From the NCBI GenBank assembly GCA_036395755.1, contig DASWCZ010000061.1, positions 12,682 through 76,681 on the forward strand: 64,000 nucleotides of DNA, given 5' to 3'. Below the pieces are notes generated by a model. The model worked only from the letters and a program-made list of their open reading frames with translations. It made no database searches and had not been told where the DNA came from. The DNA comes from Gp7-AA6 sp036395755. GTDB taxonomy: Bacteria; Acidobacteriota; Thermoanaerobaculia; UBA5066; Gp7-AA6. The translations under genes and the position numbers were made by a program. Positions 26,318 to 34,203 of this stretch are shown here, in pieces (the first letter of the stretch is position 1; every line of letters begins with the position of its first letter).

Positions 26318-26592
26318 GGCGAGCCGTCAAGAGATACGCGGGAGGCGGGCAAAAGGTTCTCCCGGGTGTCTTCTGGCGCGACGCTCGAATCGCCTTGCGT
26401 GCGTATGCCTCTCTCGCACCGGAACTTCCAGATTGCCTCTCACTGGCAACCGGGCACCGCGGGAAACGGGTTCGAACCGCACCCGGTCCTGTCGATCAAG
26501 CTCTCTGGCCGGCTCCGCGATCCACGCTCCCTGGGAACGAAAGAGGGCTCCTCGCGGAGCCCTCTCGAAAGTCGATCCGGAAGTCGCGGAAG
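26318..26592. other. non-coding stretch between blaI region and DUF5666/CusF-like gene
   Basis: With the blaI operators this makes a gap of about 350 bases without a convincing gene. It contains a small stem TTGCC-N7-GGCAA near 26434, a GGTTCGAACC palindrome near 26469 that is not part of a tRNA, and a terminator hairpin at 26542-26565. Confidence 0.5.
26542..26565 (-). terminator. intrinsic terminator-like hairpin behind the 99-aa exported protein
   Basis: AGAGGGCTCC, a four-base loop, then GGAGCCCTCT form a perfect ten-base-pair stem 27 bases past the minus-strand stop. On that strand the stem is followed by TTTCGTT, a short T-rich tail. Confidence 0.6.
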
Positions 26593-26892
26593 TTACATCG
26601 CGGCCTTGGCCGTGCGATGTATTTCCGTGGCCCACATCTTTCCATCCTTGTCCTTCTTGAAGTCGAAGTGAATCGTGTCGCCGACCTTGAGATCCTCGAC
26701 CTTCGCGTCTTTGACCTTGGTGGTCTCATTCCAGTAGAGCGTCCAGGTCTGGTCGTGCTCGCCCGCAACCGCGATCGACTTCTGATCCATGTCGATGCTG
26801 GTGATCTTGCCTTCGTGCGGTTGCTTGGCGGCGTAGACGGCCGCACCGGCGCAGAGAAAAGCGATCAGGGAAATGGTCAAAGCCTTCTTCAT
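26593..26892 (-). CDS. small exported protein, OB-fold/CusF-like or DUF5666-like
   Basis: A 99-residue protein with a clear signal peptide (KKALTISLIAFLCAGAAVYA). The mature 78 residues follow the pattern of small periplasmic beta-barrels: GKITSIDMDQKSIAVAG, TWTLYWNETTKV, LKVGDTIHF, GKMWATEI. CusF-like copper chaperones and DUF5666 proteins both look like this. The CusF metal-binding His/Met set is not obvious, so metal binding is unproven. A ribosome site (GAGGTAA) precedes the ATG. Confidence 0.6.
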   Translation of the reverse strand: MKKALTISLIAFLCAGAAVYAAKQPHEGKITSIDMDQKSIAVAGEHDQTWTLYWNETTKVKDAKVEDLKVGDTIHFDFKKDKDGKMWATEIHRTAKAAM

Positions 26893-27027
26893 CGTTTACC
26901 TCCTCGAGGTGTCAACCTCGGAGCCGAGTCGAACACGGGCTTCATGAACCGCGGGTGAATGGGGCGGGGTCTCTTTCGGCACACCGCTTGCTCGATCGCG
27001 TACTCTTCGCGGATGAAGGAGGAAGCC

Positions 27028-27453
27028 ATGCAGAGAAAACCGTTCCCGATTGCCCTTTTCGTGGTGGCCCTGGCACTCGTCGTTTTCGCCGGGTGTCGTC
27101 CGGCGCAGACCCTCGAGCGGCAGACCGACGACGCCGGGATCAAGACCAAGATCAAGGCGAAGCTCGCGAGTGACGTGGGTGCGTCGACGATCACCGCCGT
27201 GGAGGTGAACGTGACGAATGGCGTCGTGACTCTGGCCGGACCGGTCTCGAGCGCGCAGGACAAGCAGAAGATCGAAGCGGCGGCCCGCTCCGTCGAAGGT
27301 GTCGTGAGCGTCACGAACAACCTTCAGGTCACCGCGGCTCCGGCCACCGCGCCCCAGCCGGCCACGTCTTCCATGCCGGCCACCACGGCGCCCCCGCTCG
27401 ACGAGAATAAGCCGAAGTTCGTCGCGTTCCCGACGCCGACCCGGGTGCCCTAG
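27028..27453 (+). CDS. lipoprotein with BON domain
   Basis: A 141-residue protein starting at ATG 27028 behind AAGGAGGAA. The leader IALFVVALALVVFAGC ends in a lipobox, so it is probably lipidated and membrane-attached. A single BON domain (about residues 35-100: IKTKIKAKLASDV, EVNVTNGVVTLAGPV, ARSVEGVVSVTNNLQV) is followed by a Pro/Ala/Thr-rich tail. BON proteins (OsmY-like) are linked to envelope stability. Its stop codon overlaps the convergent stop of the DUF748 gene as CTAG. Confidence 0.85.
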   Translation: MQRKPFPIALFVVALALVVFAGCRPAQTLERQTDDAGIKTKIKAKLASDVGASTITAVEVNVTNGVVTLAGPVSSAQDKQKIEAAARSVEGVVSVTNNLQVTAAPATAPQPATSSMPATTAPPLDENKPKFVAFPTPTRVP

Positions 27454-29141
27454 CGAGAGGGCGCCCTACCGAGCAGGCCGGCGACTTCCCTCTCGAAGCC
27501 GGGCAGGATCGCTTTGACGAATGCGTTCTCGAGCAGCTTCGAAATGATTTCCGTGGGGCTCGCGTGCGGACTCGATACGGGGCCGGAGATGTCGGCGACG
27601 GTGACGACCTCCTGGCGCTTCTTGTTCCTCAGAAGCTTCGAGAGACCTTCGATGGTCTTCTCGTAGAGCTTCTTGAAGAACGTCTTGTTCTTGTCCTGTT
27701 CCTTGTCGTAGACCTTCATGTCCTTGAAGAGCGGCTTGACGTACCCGTTGATCCGGCCGTCCTTCACCTTGAGCTGCGTGTAGACGGAGAACTCACCGCC
27801 GACGACGTCGAACTTTCCGTATGCCCGCCAGAGGTCGTTCATGGCGGTCATCTGCGTGTCCTCGATCTTCAGGTTGAGGTCGAAGTCCGCTCCGGTCCGC
27901 TGCGGGCGGAACGTTGCGTGCGCGACGGTCTTTCCGCTCCCCATGAAGTTGCCGGTCAGATCGGCCACGGCGCGGCCTTCGCTCGTCTTGTTGGAAAGGT
28001 TCATTACCCGGAGGTTCGCTCCCGAGAGGAAGAGCCGATATGAAGGCGTCTTCACGTGGTTGACGATCCCGAGCGTGCTGTTCCGGATCTGGAACTGGTC
28101 GAGGCGGATGTTCATCCCCGGTTTGTCGGTCGCCTTCTTGACCGCTTTGCCGACCTTCTCGGTGCGCTTGGCCTCGACCGGCGCGGTCGGCGCAGTGTGG
28201 ATATAGTCCAGGCGGACCCGGTCGATCAGCAGGTCCTCGATCCGCGCGGTCTTGACGGTCGGGGCGAACTCGACCTGTCCGTGGGTCGTCAAGAAACCGT
28301 TGTGGATCTCGAGATTCGAGTGGCGAGACAGCATCGGCCGAAAGTAGTCGAGCGGGACGCTCTCGAACGAAAAGAGCGTGTTGAAGCCCAGGTACGGCTG
28401 GGCGAGGAAGTTCGCGTGCCCGTCGATCTCGGCGCGGCCGGTGCCAAAGACGATCCCCTCCGCGTGGACCGGCGACGGGTAGACGCGATCGGCGGAGCGG
28501 ATGTTGCGAATGTTGTTGGCGCGGAAGAACAGGTGCGTGACCTTCAACGGTCTCGCCGGGTCCTTGTCGATGTACGTGAACGTGCCGTCGCTCAGCTGGA
28601 GGAGGTTGATCTTCAGCGGGTAAATCGCGTACGCCGCGTCCTGCCACCCCTTCTTGTGGAGCGGCACCGCGTCGGTCGCCTCCTTCCTGAGCTGGAGCAG
28701 GTTCACGTAGATCTGCGGCCGGTCGAACTGGAAATCCGAGACGAGCTTCAACTTGAGGAGCTCGCTCCACTGGACGCTCGCGTGCAGTCGAGGCAGAAGA
28801 GCGACCGGCGGATTGGGATAGGCGTCCTGAGAAATCGAGACGTTACGGAGCGTGACCGAGAGCCCGATCAGATGGAAGTCCACTTTTTGGATGTGTGCCG
28901 TGTATCCCGTGAGCCTCCGGTTGATGTTCTTCTCCATCGCGCGCCGCATCGGCTCGTCCACGAAAAACGACGCGATGACGATCAGGAGCAGGATCCCGAG
29001 GACGATCCCGAGCAGCTGAAGGGTGTGCTTGGAGAAGTGAAAGCCCGCGTGACCGATTTTTCCGATCAGGGTGGGGTGCTTCCGGGGTCCGGTCGCCGGT
29101 CTCGGTCTCGTGTCGGTCGGTCGCGGCGCTGAAGAAGCCAT
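27450..29141 (-). CDS. DUF748/AsmA-like envelope protein
   Basis: A 563-residue protein: cytosolic basic N-terminus, one transmembrane segment (LLGIVLGILLLIVIASFFV, about residues 43-62), then a large periplasmic beta-rich region of DUF748/AsmA type (LTGYTAHIQKVDFHLIGLSVTLRNVSI ... RPQIYVNLLQL). AsmA-like proteins form long lipid-conducting grooves or support outer-membrane assembly; that role is inferred. The ATG at 29141 is chosen because the frame further upstream encodes low-similarity sequence overlapping the divergent Nudix gene. It is divergent from that gene across 75 bases. Confidence 0.8.
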   Translation of the reverse strand: MASSAPRPTDTRPRPATGPRKHPTLIGKIGHAGFHFSKHTLQLLGIVLGILLLIVIASFFVDEPMRRAMEKNINRRLTGYTAHIQKVDFHLIGLSVTLRNVSISQDAYPNPPVALLPRLHASVQWSELLKLKLVSDFQFDRPQIYVNLLQLRKEATDAVPLHKKGWQDAAYAIYPLKINLLQLSDGTFTYIDKDPARPLKVTHLFFRANNIRNIRSADRVYPSPVHAEGIVFGTGRAEIDGHANFLAQPYLGFNTLFSFESVPLDYFRPMLSRHSNLEIHNGFLTTHGQVEFAPTVKTARIEDLLIDRVRLDYIHTAPTAPVEAKRTEKVGKAVKKATDKPGMNIRLDQFQIRNSTLGIVNHVKTPSYRLFLSGANLRVMNLSNKTSEGRAVADLTGNFMGSGKTVAHATFRPQRTGADFDLNLKIEDTQMTAMNDLWRAYGKFDVVGGEFSVYTQLKVKDGRINGYVKPLFKDMKVYDKEQDKNKTFFKKLYEKTIEGLSKLLRNKKRQEVVTVADISGPVSSPHASPTEIISKLLENAFVKAILPGFEREVAGLLGRAPSR

Positions 29142-29216
29142 GGGGACACCCTTCTGCAGTCTGTGAGGGGCAATCCCCATGCCAGACAGATGGGCCTCCG
29201 ACATAACCTCTTGCCC

Positions 29217-29729
29217 ATGAACGACGAAGTTCTGTTCGAAGGCGCGCACCTCCTGTTTCGCCGGCGCCGCGGCTGGGAGTACGTGGAGCATCGCACCGCG
29301 AAGGAATCCGTCATGGTCGTCGCGCTGACCGACGACGGGCGGCTCGTCCTCGTCGACGAGATTCGGCCCGCGGTCGACGCGCGCGTGATCTGTCTTCCGG
29401 CCGGGCTCGTTGGCGACGAAGAACCCGAGGACCGCGAGAGCGCCGCGCGGCGGGAGCTCTCCGAAGAGACGGGCTACGAAACCTCGCGGCTCGAGCTCCT
29501 CGGGAGGGGACCCGGCTCCGCCGGCATGTCTTCGGAGATCGTGAACTTCTACCGGGCCCGCGGCGTTCGTCTCGCCGGCAGTCCGGGAGACCGGGAGAAG
29601 GAAGAGATTCGTGTGCACCTCGTTCCGCCGGAGGAGCTCGTCGCCTGGGCACGCGATCGGGAGGCGGAAGGAATCCTGATCGACCCGAAGGTGTGGGCCG
29701 GACTCTTTCTCTCGAGAGCGCGCCCGTGA
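29217..29729 (+). CDS. Nudix hydrolase (ADP-ribose pyrophosphatase-like)
   Basis: A 170-residue protein of the NudF/ADPRase type. The box PAGLVGDEEPEDRESAARREL then SEETGY has all catalytic Glu residues, but there are two extra residues between the first Gly and RE compared with the usual GX5EX7RE spacing. Substrates are likely ADP-ribose or related nucleotide sugars. The ATG at 29217 is preferred to an upstream frame extension. Its TGA overlaps the GTG of the HAD gene. Confidence 0.85.
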   Translation: MNDEVLFEGAHLLFRRRRGWEYVEHRTAKESVMVVALTDDGRLVLVDEIRPAVDARVICLPAGLVGDEEPEDRESAARRELSEETGYETSRLELLGRGPGSAGMSSEIVNFYRARGVRLAGSPGDREKEEIRVHLVPPEELVAWARDREAEGILIDPKVWAGLFLSRARP

Positions 29730-30397
29730 CCCGCGCCTATGACGTCGTGACGTTCGACTGCTACGGAACGTTGATCGACTGGGAGGACGGGATCGGGTCG
29801 GCGTTCGTCCGCGAGGCGGCGGCGGATGGAGTCGCGCTCGATGCCCCCCGCGTCCTTGCCGCGTACCACGAGGTCGAGCCCGAAGTGGAAGCGTCGCGGT
29901 ACCGGCCCTATCGCGAGGTCCTTTCGGAGGCGGCGATGCGCGTCGGCGAGCGTCTCGGATGGAAGCTCTCGCCGGAGCGCGCGGCGTTTCTGGCAGACTC
30001 GCTCCCGGAGTGGCGCCCGTTCCCCGACGTCAATCCGGCGCTCGTGGAGCTCGTCGGCGCCGGCTATCGCCTCGGGATCCTGTCCAACGTGGACGACGAT
30101 CTGCTGGCCGAGACGCGGCGTCATTTCCCGGTCGCGTTCGACGTCGTCGTGACCGCGCAGCAGGTCCGCTCGTACAAGCCGGCGCACCGGCATTTCCTGG
30201 AAGCGCGGCGACGGATTGGCGACAGGCGCTGGCTTCACGCCGCACAGAGTTTCTTCCACGACGTGATTCCGGCGCACGCGCTCAAGACGCCGGTCGCCTG
30301 GGTCAACCGGAAAGGAGAGATTCGGTCCGGCGTCTCGCCCGACGTCGAGCTCCGGAATCTGACGGAGCTCGCCGACTGGCTGACATCGCAAGACTGA
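29726..30397 (+). CDS. HAD-superfamily hydrolase (haloacid dehalogenase type II-like)
   Basis: A 223-residue HAD protein: motif I FDCYGTLIDW with the nucleophile Asp, motif II ILSNVDDD, and motif III/IV region SYKPAHRHF then HAAQSFFHDVIPAH. The sequence resembles 2-haloacid dehalogenases and related phosphatases; the substrate is not known. It is translationally coupled to the Nudix gene (GTGA). Its TGA touches the convergent stop of the UdgX gene with no gap (TGATCA). Confidence 0.85.
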   Translation: MTRAYDVVTFDCYGTLIDWEDGIGSAFVREAAADGVALDAPRVLAAYHEVEPEVEASRYRPYREVLSEAAMRVGERLGWKLSPERAAFLADSLPEWRPFPDVNPALVELVGAGYRLGILSNVDDDLLAETRRHFPVAFDVVVTAQQVRSYKPAHRHFLEARRRIGDRRWLHAAQSFFHDVIPAHALKTPVAWVNRKGEIRSGVSPDVELRNLTELADWLTSQD

Positions 30398-31417
30398 TCA
30401 GGAAGTCCGGGCGGAAGCGGAAGGCGCCGAGATCTCGCTCGCAACCCGTCGGAGATCGGTGACGAGCATCCCGTAGAGCCGGTCCTGCCCGGCGGCATCC
30501 TCGGCGCGCAGGACGGCGGACGGGTGCAGCGTCGCCATCGCCTTCGGCGCCCAGCCGGTGCCCTCGAAGATCTGGCCGTGCTGCTTCATGATCCGGAAGT
30601 CGGCGCCGAGCAGCGCCTTGGCCGCGGTGCCGCCCAGACACACGAGCATTTCCGGACGAATGAGCGCGAGCTCCGCCTCAAGCCACGGCCGGCACGCGCC
30701 GATCTCGACCGAGCCCGGAGTCTGGTGGATGCGGCGCTTCGGCGTGCGGACGAACTTGAAGTGCTTGACGGCGTTCGTGACATACACATCGCTTCTCGGA
30801 AGGTTCGCGTCCACGAGCGCCCGCGTGAGGACCTCACCGGCCGGACCAACGAACGGCGCGCCCTGGATGTCCTCCTGGTCGCCGGGCGCCTCACCGACGA
30901 GGATCGCGCGCGCGGTTTGCGGCCCCTTGCCGAAGACGGTCTGCGTCGCGTCGCGGTAGAGGTCGCAGCCCCGACAGGAGGCCGCGGCGGCGCGGAGCTC
31001 TTCCAATTCCGTCGCGGTCTTCGGAACGAACTCTCCCGCGCCGGGCGTGCGGGCGGCGAGGTCGGCCTCGGTGATCTGCTTCGCGATGCGCTTCAGGCGG
31101 AGGACGTCGGGGTCCGACTCCGAGGCGAGGACGTCGGGGTTTCCGCGCACGAGCCGCCAGAGGACAGAGTAGAGGAGGCGCCAGCGCTCCGGGTCGGAGT
31201 GTCGCGCCGCCGCGCTGCAGAGCTCGACGAACGCGCGTGGAACGCGGAAGTCGGCGGCCTCGGACGGCGTTTCCCGGATCACCTCCGGCTCGAAGAGGCC
31301 GCCCTGCGTCGCGGCTTCCCGCCAGACGACCTGCTCCGGCGCGACCCCGTCCGCGAGGAGCTTTCGCGCCGTCGCGCGCCAGCTCTCAAGCGTCGGCTGG
31401 ATGACGACGTCTCGCAC
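30398..31417 (-). CDS. udgX: UdgX-type uracil-DNA glycosylase with truncated DUF4130 N-terminus
   Basis: A 339-residue family-4-like uracil-DNA glycosylase. The [4Fe-4S] cysteines are consistent with positions 148, 151, 242 and 260; GEAPGDQED is motif A and HPSAVLRA motif C. The diagnostic UdgX loop KRRIHQTPG (227-235) includes His231, which in UdgX forms a covalent bond with the abasic site after uracil removal. Residues 1-120 match only the first half of the DUF4130 domain usually fused here; the second half is missing. The start GTG 31417 is inferred from alignment to the usual 'VVIxPTxExWR' beginning; a TTG at 31447 also fits. Confidence 0.9.
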   Translation of the reverse strand: MRDVVIQPTLESWRATARKLLADGVAPEQVVWREAATQGGLFEPEVIRETPSEAADFRVPRAFVELCSAAARHSDPERWRLLYSVLWRLVRGNPDVLASESDPDVLRLKRIAKQITEADLAARTPGAGEFVPKTATELEELRAAAASCRGCDLYRDATQTVFGKGPQTARAILVGEAPGDQEDIQGAPFVGPAGEVLTRALVDANLPRSDVYVTNAVKHFKFVRTPKRRIHQTPGSVEIGACRPWLEAELALIRPEMLVCLGGTAAKALLGADFRIMKQHGQIFEGTGWAPKAMATLHPSAVLRAEDAAGQDRLYGMLVTDLRRVASEISAPSASARTS

Positions 31418-31563
31418 GAGCGGGATGTTATCGCCAACGCCGCCCAAGCATTTCCGAACGGCGCGAAAGAACGAAATTTCCTACCGCCCTCGTCTTTTGG
31501 CCGGGCGGTGCTATCACTCTGGATCTCAGCGCGACGCCCGCTCGGCTCAACCGCATGTCTCGC

Positions 31564-31613
31564 TTGACTCCCGAAGCGAGGCGTACTATGATGCGTACGC
31601 ATATCCGTACGGA
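31564..31613 (+). promoter_or_regulatory. toxin-antitoxin promoter with two palindromic operators
   Basis: TTGACT (31564-31569), a 17-base spacer and TATGAT (31587-31592) form a near-consensus sigma70 promoter. Two palindromes follow: ATGCGTACGCAT (31591-31602) and TCCGTACGGA (31604-31613). They share the core CGTACG and are centred 12 bases apart. They overlap the -10 and transcription start, as expected for autorepression by the antitoxin. Confidence 0.7.
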
Positions 31614-31620
31614 GAGCAAC

Positions 31621-31896
31621 ATGACCGAAATGCCGTTGATGACCATGAGACAGAAACTGACGGGACTCAACCGGGAGCTGCAGAAGAGCCCTGGAACCGT
31701 CGTTCGCGTGACTCACCGCGGGAAGCCTTCGCTCGCTGTGATGTCCGCGGAGCTCTACGGCACCATCGTCGAGACCCTTGACGTGATGTCGGATCCGGAA
31801 GCAGTCGAAGCTCTTCGCGGCAGCCTCGCCGACATCGAGGCGGGTCGTGTTCACTCGCTCGATGAGGTTGTACGCCGTCTCCACCTACGGCGGTGA
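31621..31896 (+). CDS. type II antitoxin, Phd/YefM family
   Basis: A 91-residue antitoxin: N-terminal DNA-binding part (MTMRQKLTGLNRELQKSPGTVVRVTHRGKP is the region; key elements are VVRVTHRGKPSLAVMSAELY) and a C-terminal acidic toxin-binding helix. The ATG at 31621 has GGAGA upstream. It overlaps the toxin start as GTGA. Regulation is likely through the palindromes just upstream. Confidence 0.88.
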   Translation: MTEMPLMTMRQKLTGLNRELQKSPGTVVRVTHRGKPSLAVMSAELYGTIVETLDVMSDPEAVEALRGSLADIEAGRVHSLDEVVRRLHLRR

Positions 31897-32273
31897 CGTC
31901 GGATCCTCGCTATGAAGGCATCTGGACGGAAACAGCCGTCCGGATGCTCTCCCGGGTTGGTGATCGCAGAATTCAGCAGGAACAGCTCGACGTCTCAAAG
32001 CGCCTGGAACTCGAGCCCGAGAAACAGGGGAAACCGCTGCGCGAGGGACTCATGGGTTTCCGTAGCCTCAGAGCCGTTGGCCAGCGCTACCGCATTCTGT
32101 ACGCGCTCGACACGGCTTCTCTGATCGTACACGTCGTCGCAGCAGGACTCCGTCGAGCTGGTGCGCGTGATGACGTTTACGCTCTCGCACAGAAGTTGGT
32201 GCGTCTCGGCCTCGTCCCTTCTGCAGGGACCCGCAGACCGAAGGCACGAAAGCTACCGCGGAAGAAGAAGTAG
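31893..32273 (+). CDS. type II toxin, RelE/ParE family, with basic C-terminal extension
   Basis: A 126-residue protein with the RelE/ParE core: GLMGFRSLRAVGQRYRILYAL and IVHVVAAGLRRAGARDDVYALAQKLVRLGL. It is expected to cleave mRNA or target gyrase; which one cannot be read from sequence. About 20 residues beyond the usual end form a Lys/Arg-rich tail (RRPKARKLPRKKK). The gene's 3' end abuts the broken kinase fragment, which suggests insertion or deletion at this point. Confidence 0.85.
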   Translation: MTSDPRYEGIWTETAVRMLSRVGDRRIQQEQLDVSKRLELEPEKQGKPLREGLMGFRSLRAVGQRYRILYALDTASLIVHVVAAGLRRAGARDDVYALAQKLVRLGLVPSAGTRRPKARKLPRKKK

Positions 32274-32293
32274 GCGACGCCTCGCCCGGCCTG

Positions 32294-32491
32294 CGCCGAT
32301 GCCGAGCGCGCTTCCTGTTCGAAACGGGAGAGGCGATCGAGGTCCTGCGAGAGACCCTCGGGAAGGACCTTCAACGCGACATCCCGGCCGAGCCGGGTGT
32401 CGCGCGCGCGGTAGACCTCTCCCATGCCGCCCGCGCCGAGCGGCGAAACGATCTCGTAGGGCCCGAGTCGCATGCCGGCGTTCAAGGTCAT
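32294..32491 (-). pseudogene. truncated Ser/Thr protein kinase (N-terminal 66 codons only)
   Basis: From ATG 32491 the frame encodes a typical PknB-like start with the glycine-rich loop PLGAGGMGEVYRARD and catalytic Lys in DVALKVLP, continuing to RFEQEARSASA. Family similarity then stops abruptly, about 20 bases from the end of the convergent toxin gene. The rest of the kinase domain is absent from the window. A similar fragment occurs at 54781. Confidence 0.8.
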
Positions 32492-32581
32492 CGGGAAGAT
32501 CCGAGACGATTCTAGTCGGACGTGATGGCCGATGTCGGGGAGAAGATTGGTCTTCGTTTCGCAAGCGAACGGGATGAGCAC

Positions 32582-33949
32582 ATGCCGCCAAAGCTCGAGC
32601 GTCGTCTCGGAGTCGCCGATGCGGCGGCTCTCGTCGTTTCGAACGTCATCGGCGTCGGAATCTTCACGACGCCCGGAATCGTCTGCGGGATGCTGCCGCG
32701 GCCCGCCGCGATTCTCGCCGTCTGGGCGCTCGGCGGGTTCCTCGCGCTGTCGGGGGCGATGGCCTACGCGGAGCTCGCGGCTCTCAAGCCGAAGGCGGGC
32801 GGCGAGTACGTATACCTGCGCGAAGGTTTCGGACGGCTGGCGGCATTTCTGACGGGTTGGACCTCGTTCGTCGCCGGGTTTTCGGGAGCGATCGCTGCCG
32901 GCGCGATCGGGCTGACCTCCTACCTGGGACGCTTTTTTCCGGCCGCGGCCGACCCGTCTCCGATCTGGAGTCTCTCGCTCGGAAGTGTTTCCGCGACGCT
33001 CTCGCGTCGCACGCTGATTGCTCTTTCGTGCATCGTCGCACTCGGCGCCGTGCACATTCGCGGAGTTCGACCCGGACGATTGGTCCAGGACTCACTCGCC
33101 GTGGCGCAGATCTTCGGCCTGCTTCTCTTCATCGTTCTCGGATTCGCCATGGGGAATGGATCGCTCGAAAACCTGACGAGCGGCGAGAGGCCCTCGCCTT
33201 CGAGCTGGCTCCTCGCGTTGATTCCGGTGATGTTCAGCTACAGCGGTTGGAATGCGGCCGCTTACGTCGCCGAAGAGGTTCGTGAGCCGGGCCGAAGCGT
33301 TCCGAGAGCTCTCGGCTGGGGCACGGTCGCTGTGACCGCGATCTACCTCGGGTTGAATGCTCTCTATCTCTATGCGTTGCCGGTCCGTGAGCTTTCCGGC
33401 CGGATCGACGTCGCGGACGCGGTCGCGGATCGGTTGTTCGGTCCGATCGCCGCCGCAGCGCTCGCGGTCTTGGCGATCTTGATCATCCTCGCCAGCCTGA
33501 GCGCGATGACACTGGCCGGTCCGCGCATCTATTACGCCATGGCCCGCGATGGACTCTTCTTTCCGGCCGCGGCGCGCGTCCATCCGAGGTTCGGAACTCC
33601 GGCCGTTGCGATTGCAGCTCAGACGGTGTGGAGCTGCGTCCTCGTCGTTTCGGGAACCTTTGAGCAGCTCCTGACCTACACGGGCTTTGCAATCGTCCTC
33701 TTTTCGGCCGTTGCCGTCTGCGCTCTCTTCGTGCTGCGATGGAGGGCTCCGGAGGCGCACCGGCCTTTTCGGGCCTGGGGTTATCCGGTTGCGCCGGCGA
33801 TTTTCGCTCTCGCGAGCTTCGCGATCGTCGTGAACGCGATCCTGGAATCTCCCGGCCCATCAGCGATCGGACTTCTGGTCATGGCCGGAGGAGTCCCGCT
33901 CTACTGGCTGATGCAGCGACGGGCGCGCAGGAGTGGACAGAACTCCTAA
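32582..33949 (+). CDS. APC-family amino-acid permease
   Basis: A 455-residue integral membrane transporter with about 12 hydrophobic segments. The APC signature near the start (VSNVIGVGIFTTPG, then GAMAYAELAALKPKAGGEYVYL) and SYSGWNAAAYVAEEVREPGRSVPRAL are typical of amino-acid/polyamine antiporters and LAT-type exchangers. The substrate is not determined. The ATG at 32582 is preferred; an in-frame ATG 60 bases earlier would add residues without similarity. Its promoter must lie in or near the kinase remnant. Confidence 0.88.
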   Translation: MPPKLERRLGVADAAALVVSNVIGVGIFTTPGIVCGMLPRPAAILAVWALGGFLALSGAMAYAELAALKPKAGGEYVYLREGFGRLAAFLTGWTSFVAGFSGAIAAGAIGLTSYLGRFFPAAADPSPIWSLSLGSVSATLSRRTLIALSCIVALGAVHIRGVRPGRLVQDSLAVAQIFGLLLFIVLGFAMGNGSLENLTSGERPSPSSWLLALIPVMFSYSGWNAAAYVAEEVREPGRSVPRALGWGTVAVTAIYLGLNALYLYALPVRELSGRIDVADAVADRLFGPIAAAALAVLAILIILASLSAMTLAGPRIYYAMARDGLFFPAAARVHPRFGTPAVAIAAQTVWSCVLVVSGTFEQLLTYTGFAIVLFSAVAVCALFVLRWRAPEAHRPFRAWGYPVAPAIFALASFAIVVNAILESPGPSAIGLLVMAGGVPLYWLMQRRARRSGQNS

Positions 33950-34203
33950 CCGTATTCTTCGCGATGCCTTGGTCGAGCGACCTCGCCCTGGAGGATCGCC
34001 GGCTCGTTGCATAGGTGGACGCGGGGCGGAAGTGCGCGCGGCGATGGGCTCCGCCTCGCAGCGGATCAACGCAGGCTAGCTCGCCCGGACCGTGAGCTGC
34101 GGCCAGCGCTTGTCATAGCGCCGGAGCCCGGCGTGACAGGCGGCCGCGCAGGCGGCCTCGATCTCTTCGCGGCACGGAACCGGGTTGCCGACGCCCGCGG
34201 TAC

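Noticed and set aside
26400..26520. A GGTTCGAACC stretch resembling a tRNA T-arm
   Set aside because: No five-base T-stem around it, no matching acceptor stem at the right distance on either strand, and no anticodon arm. It is a chance palindrome.
18839..31612. The same palindrome CCGTACGG at the sufB promoter and at the TA promoter
   Set aside because: An eight-base word is expected about once in a window of this size, so a shared regulator cannot be inferred.
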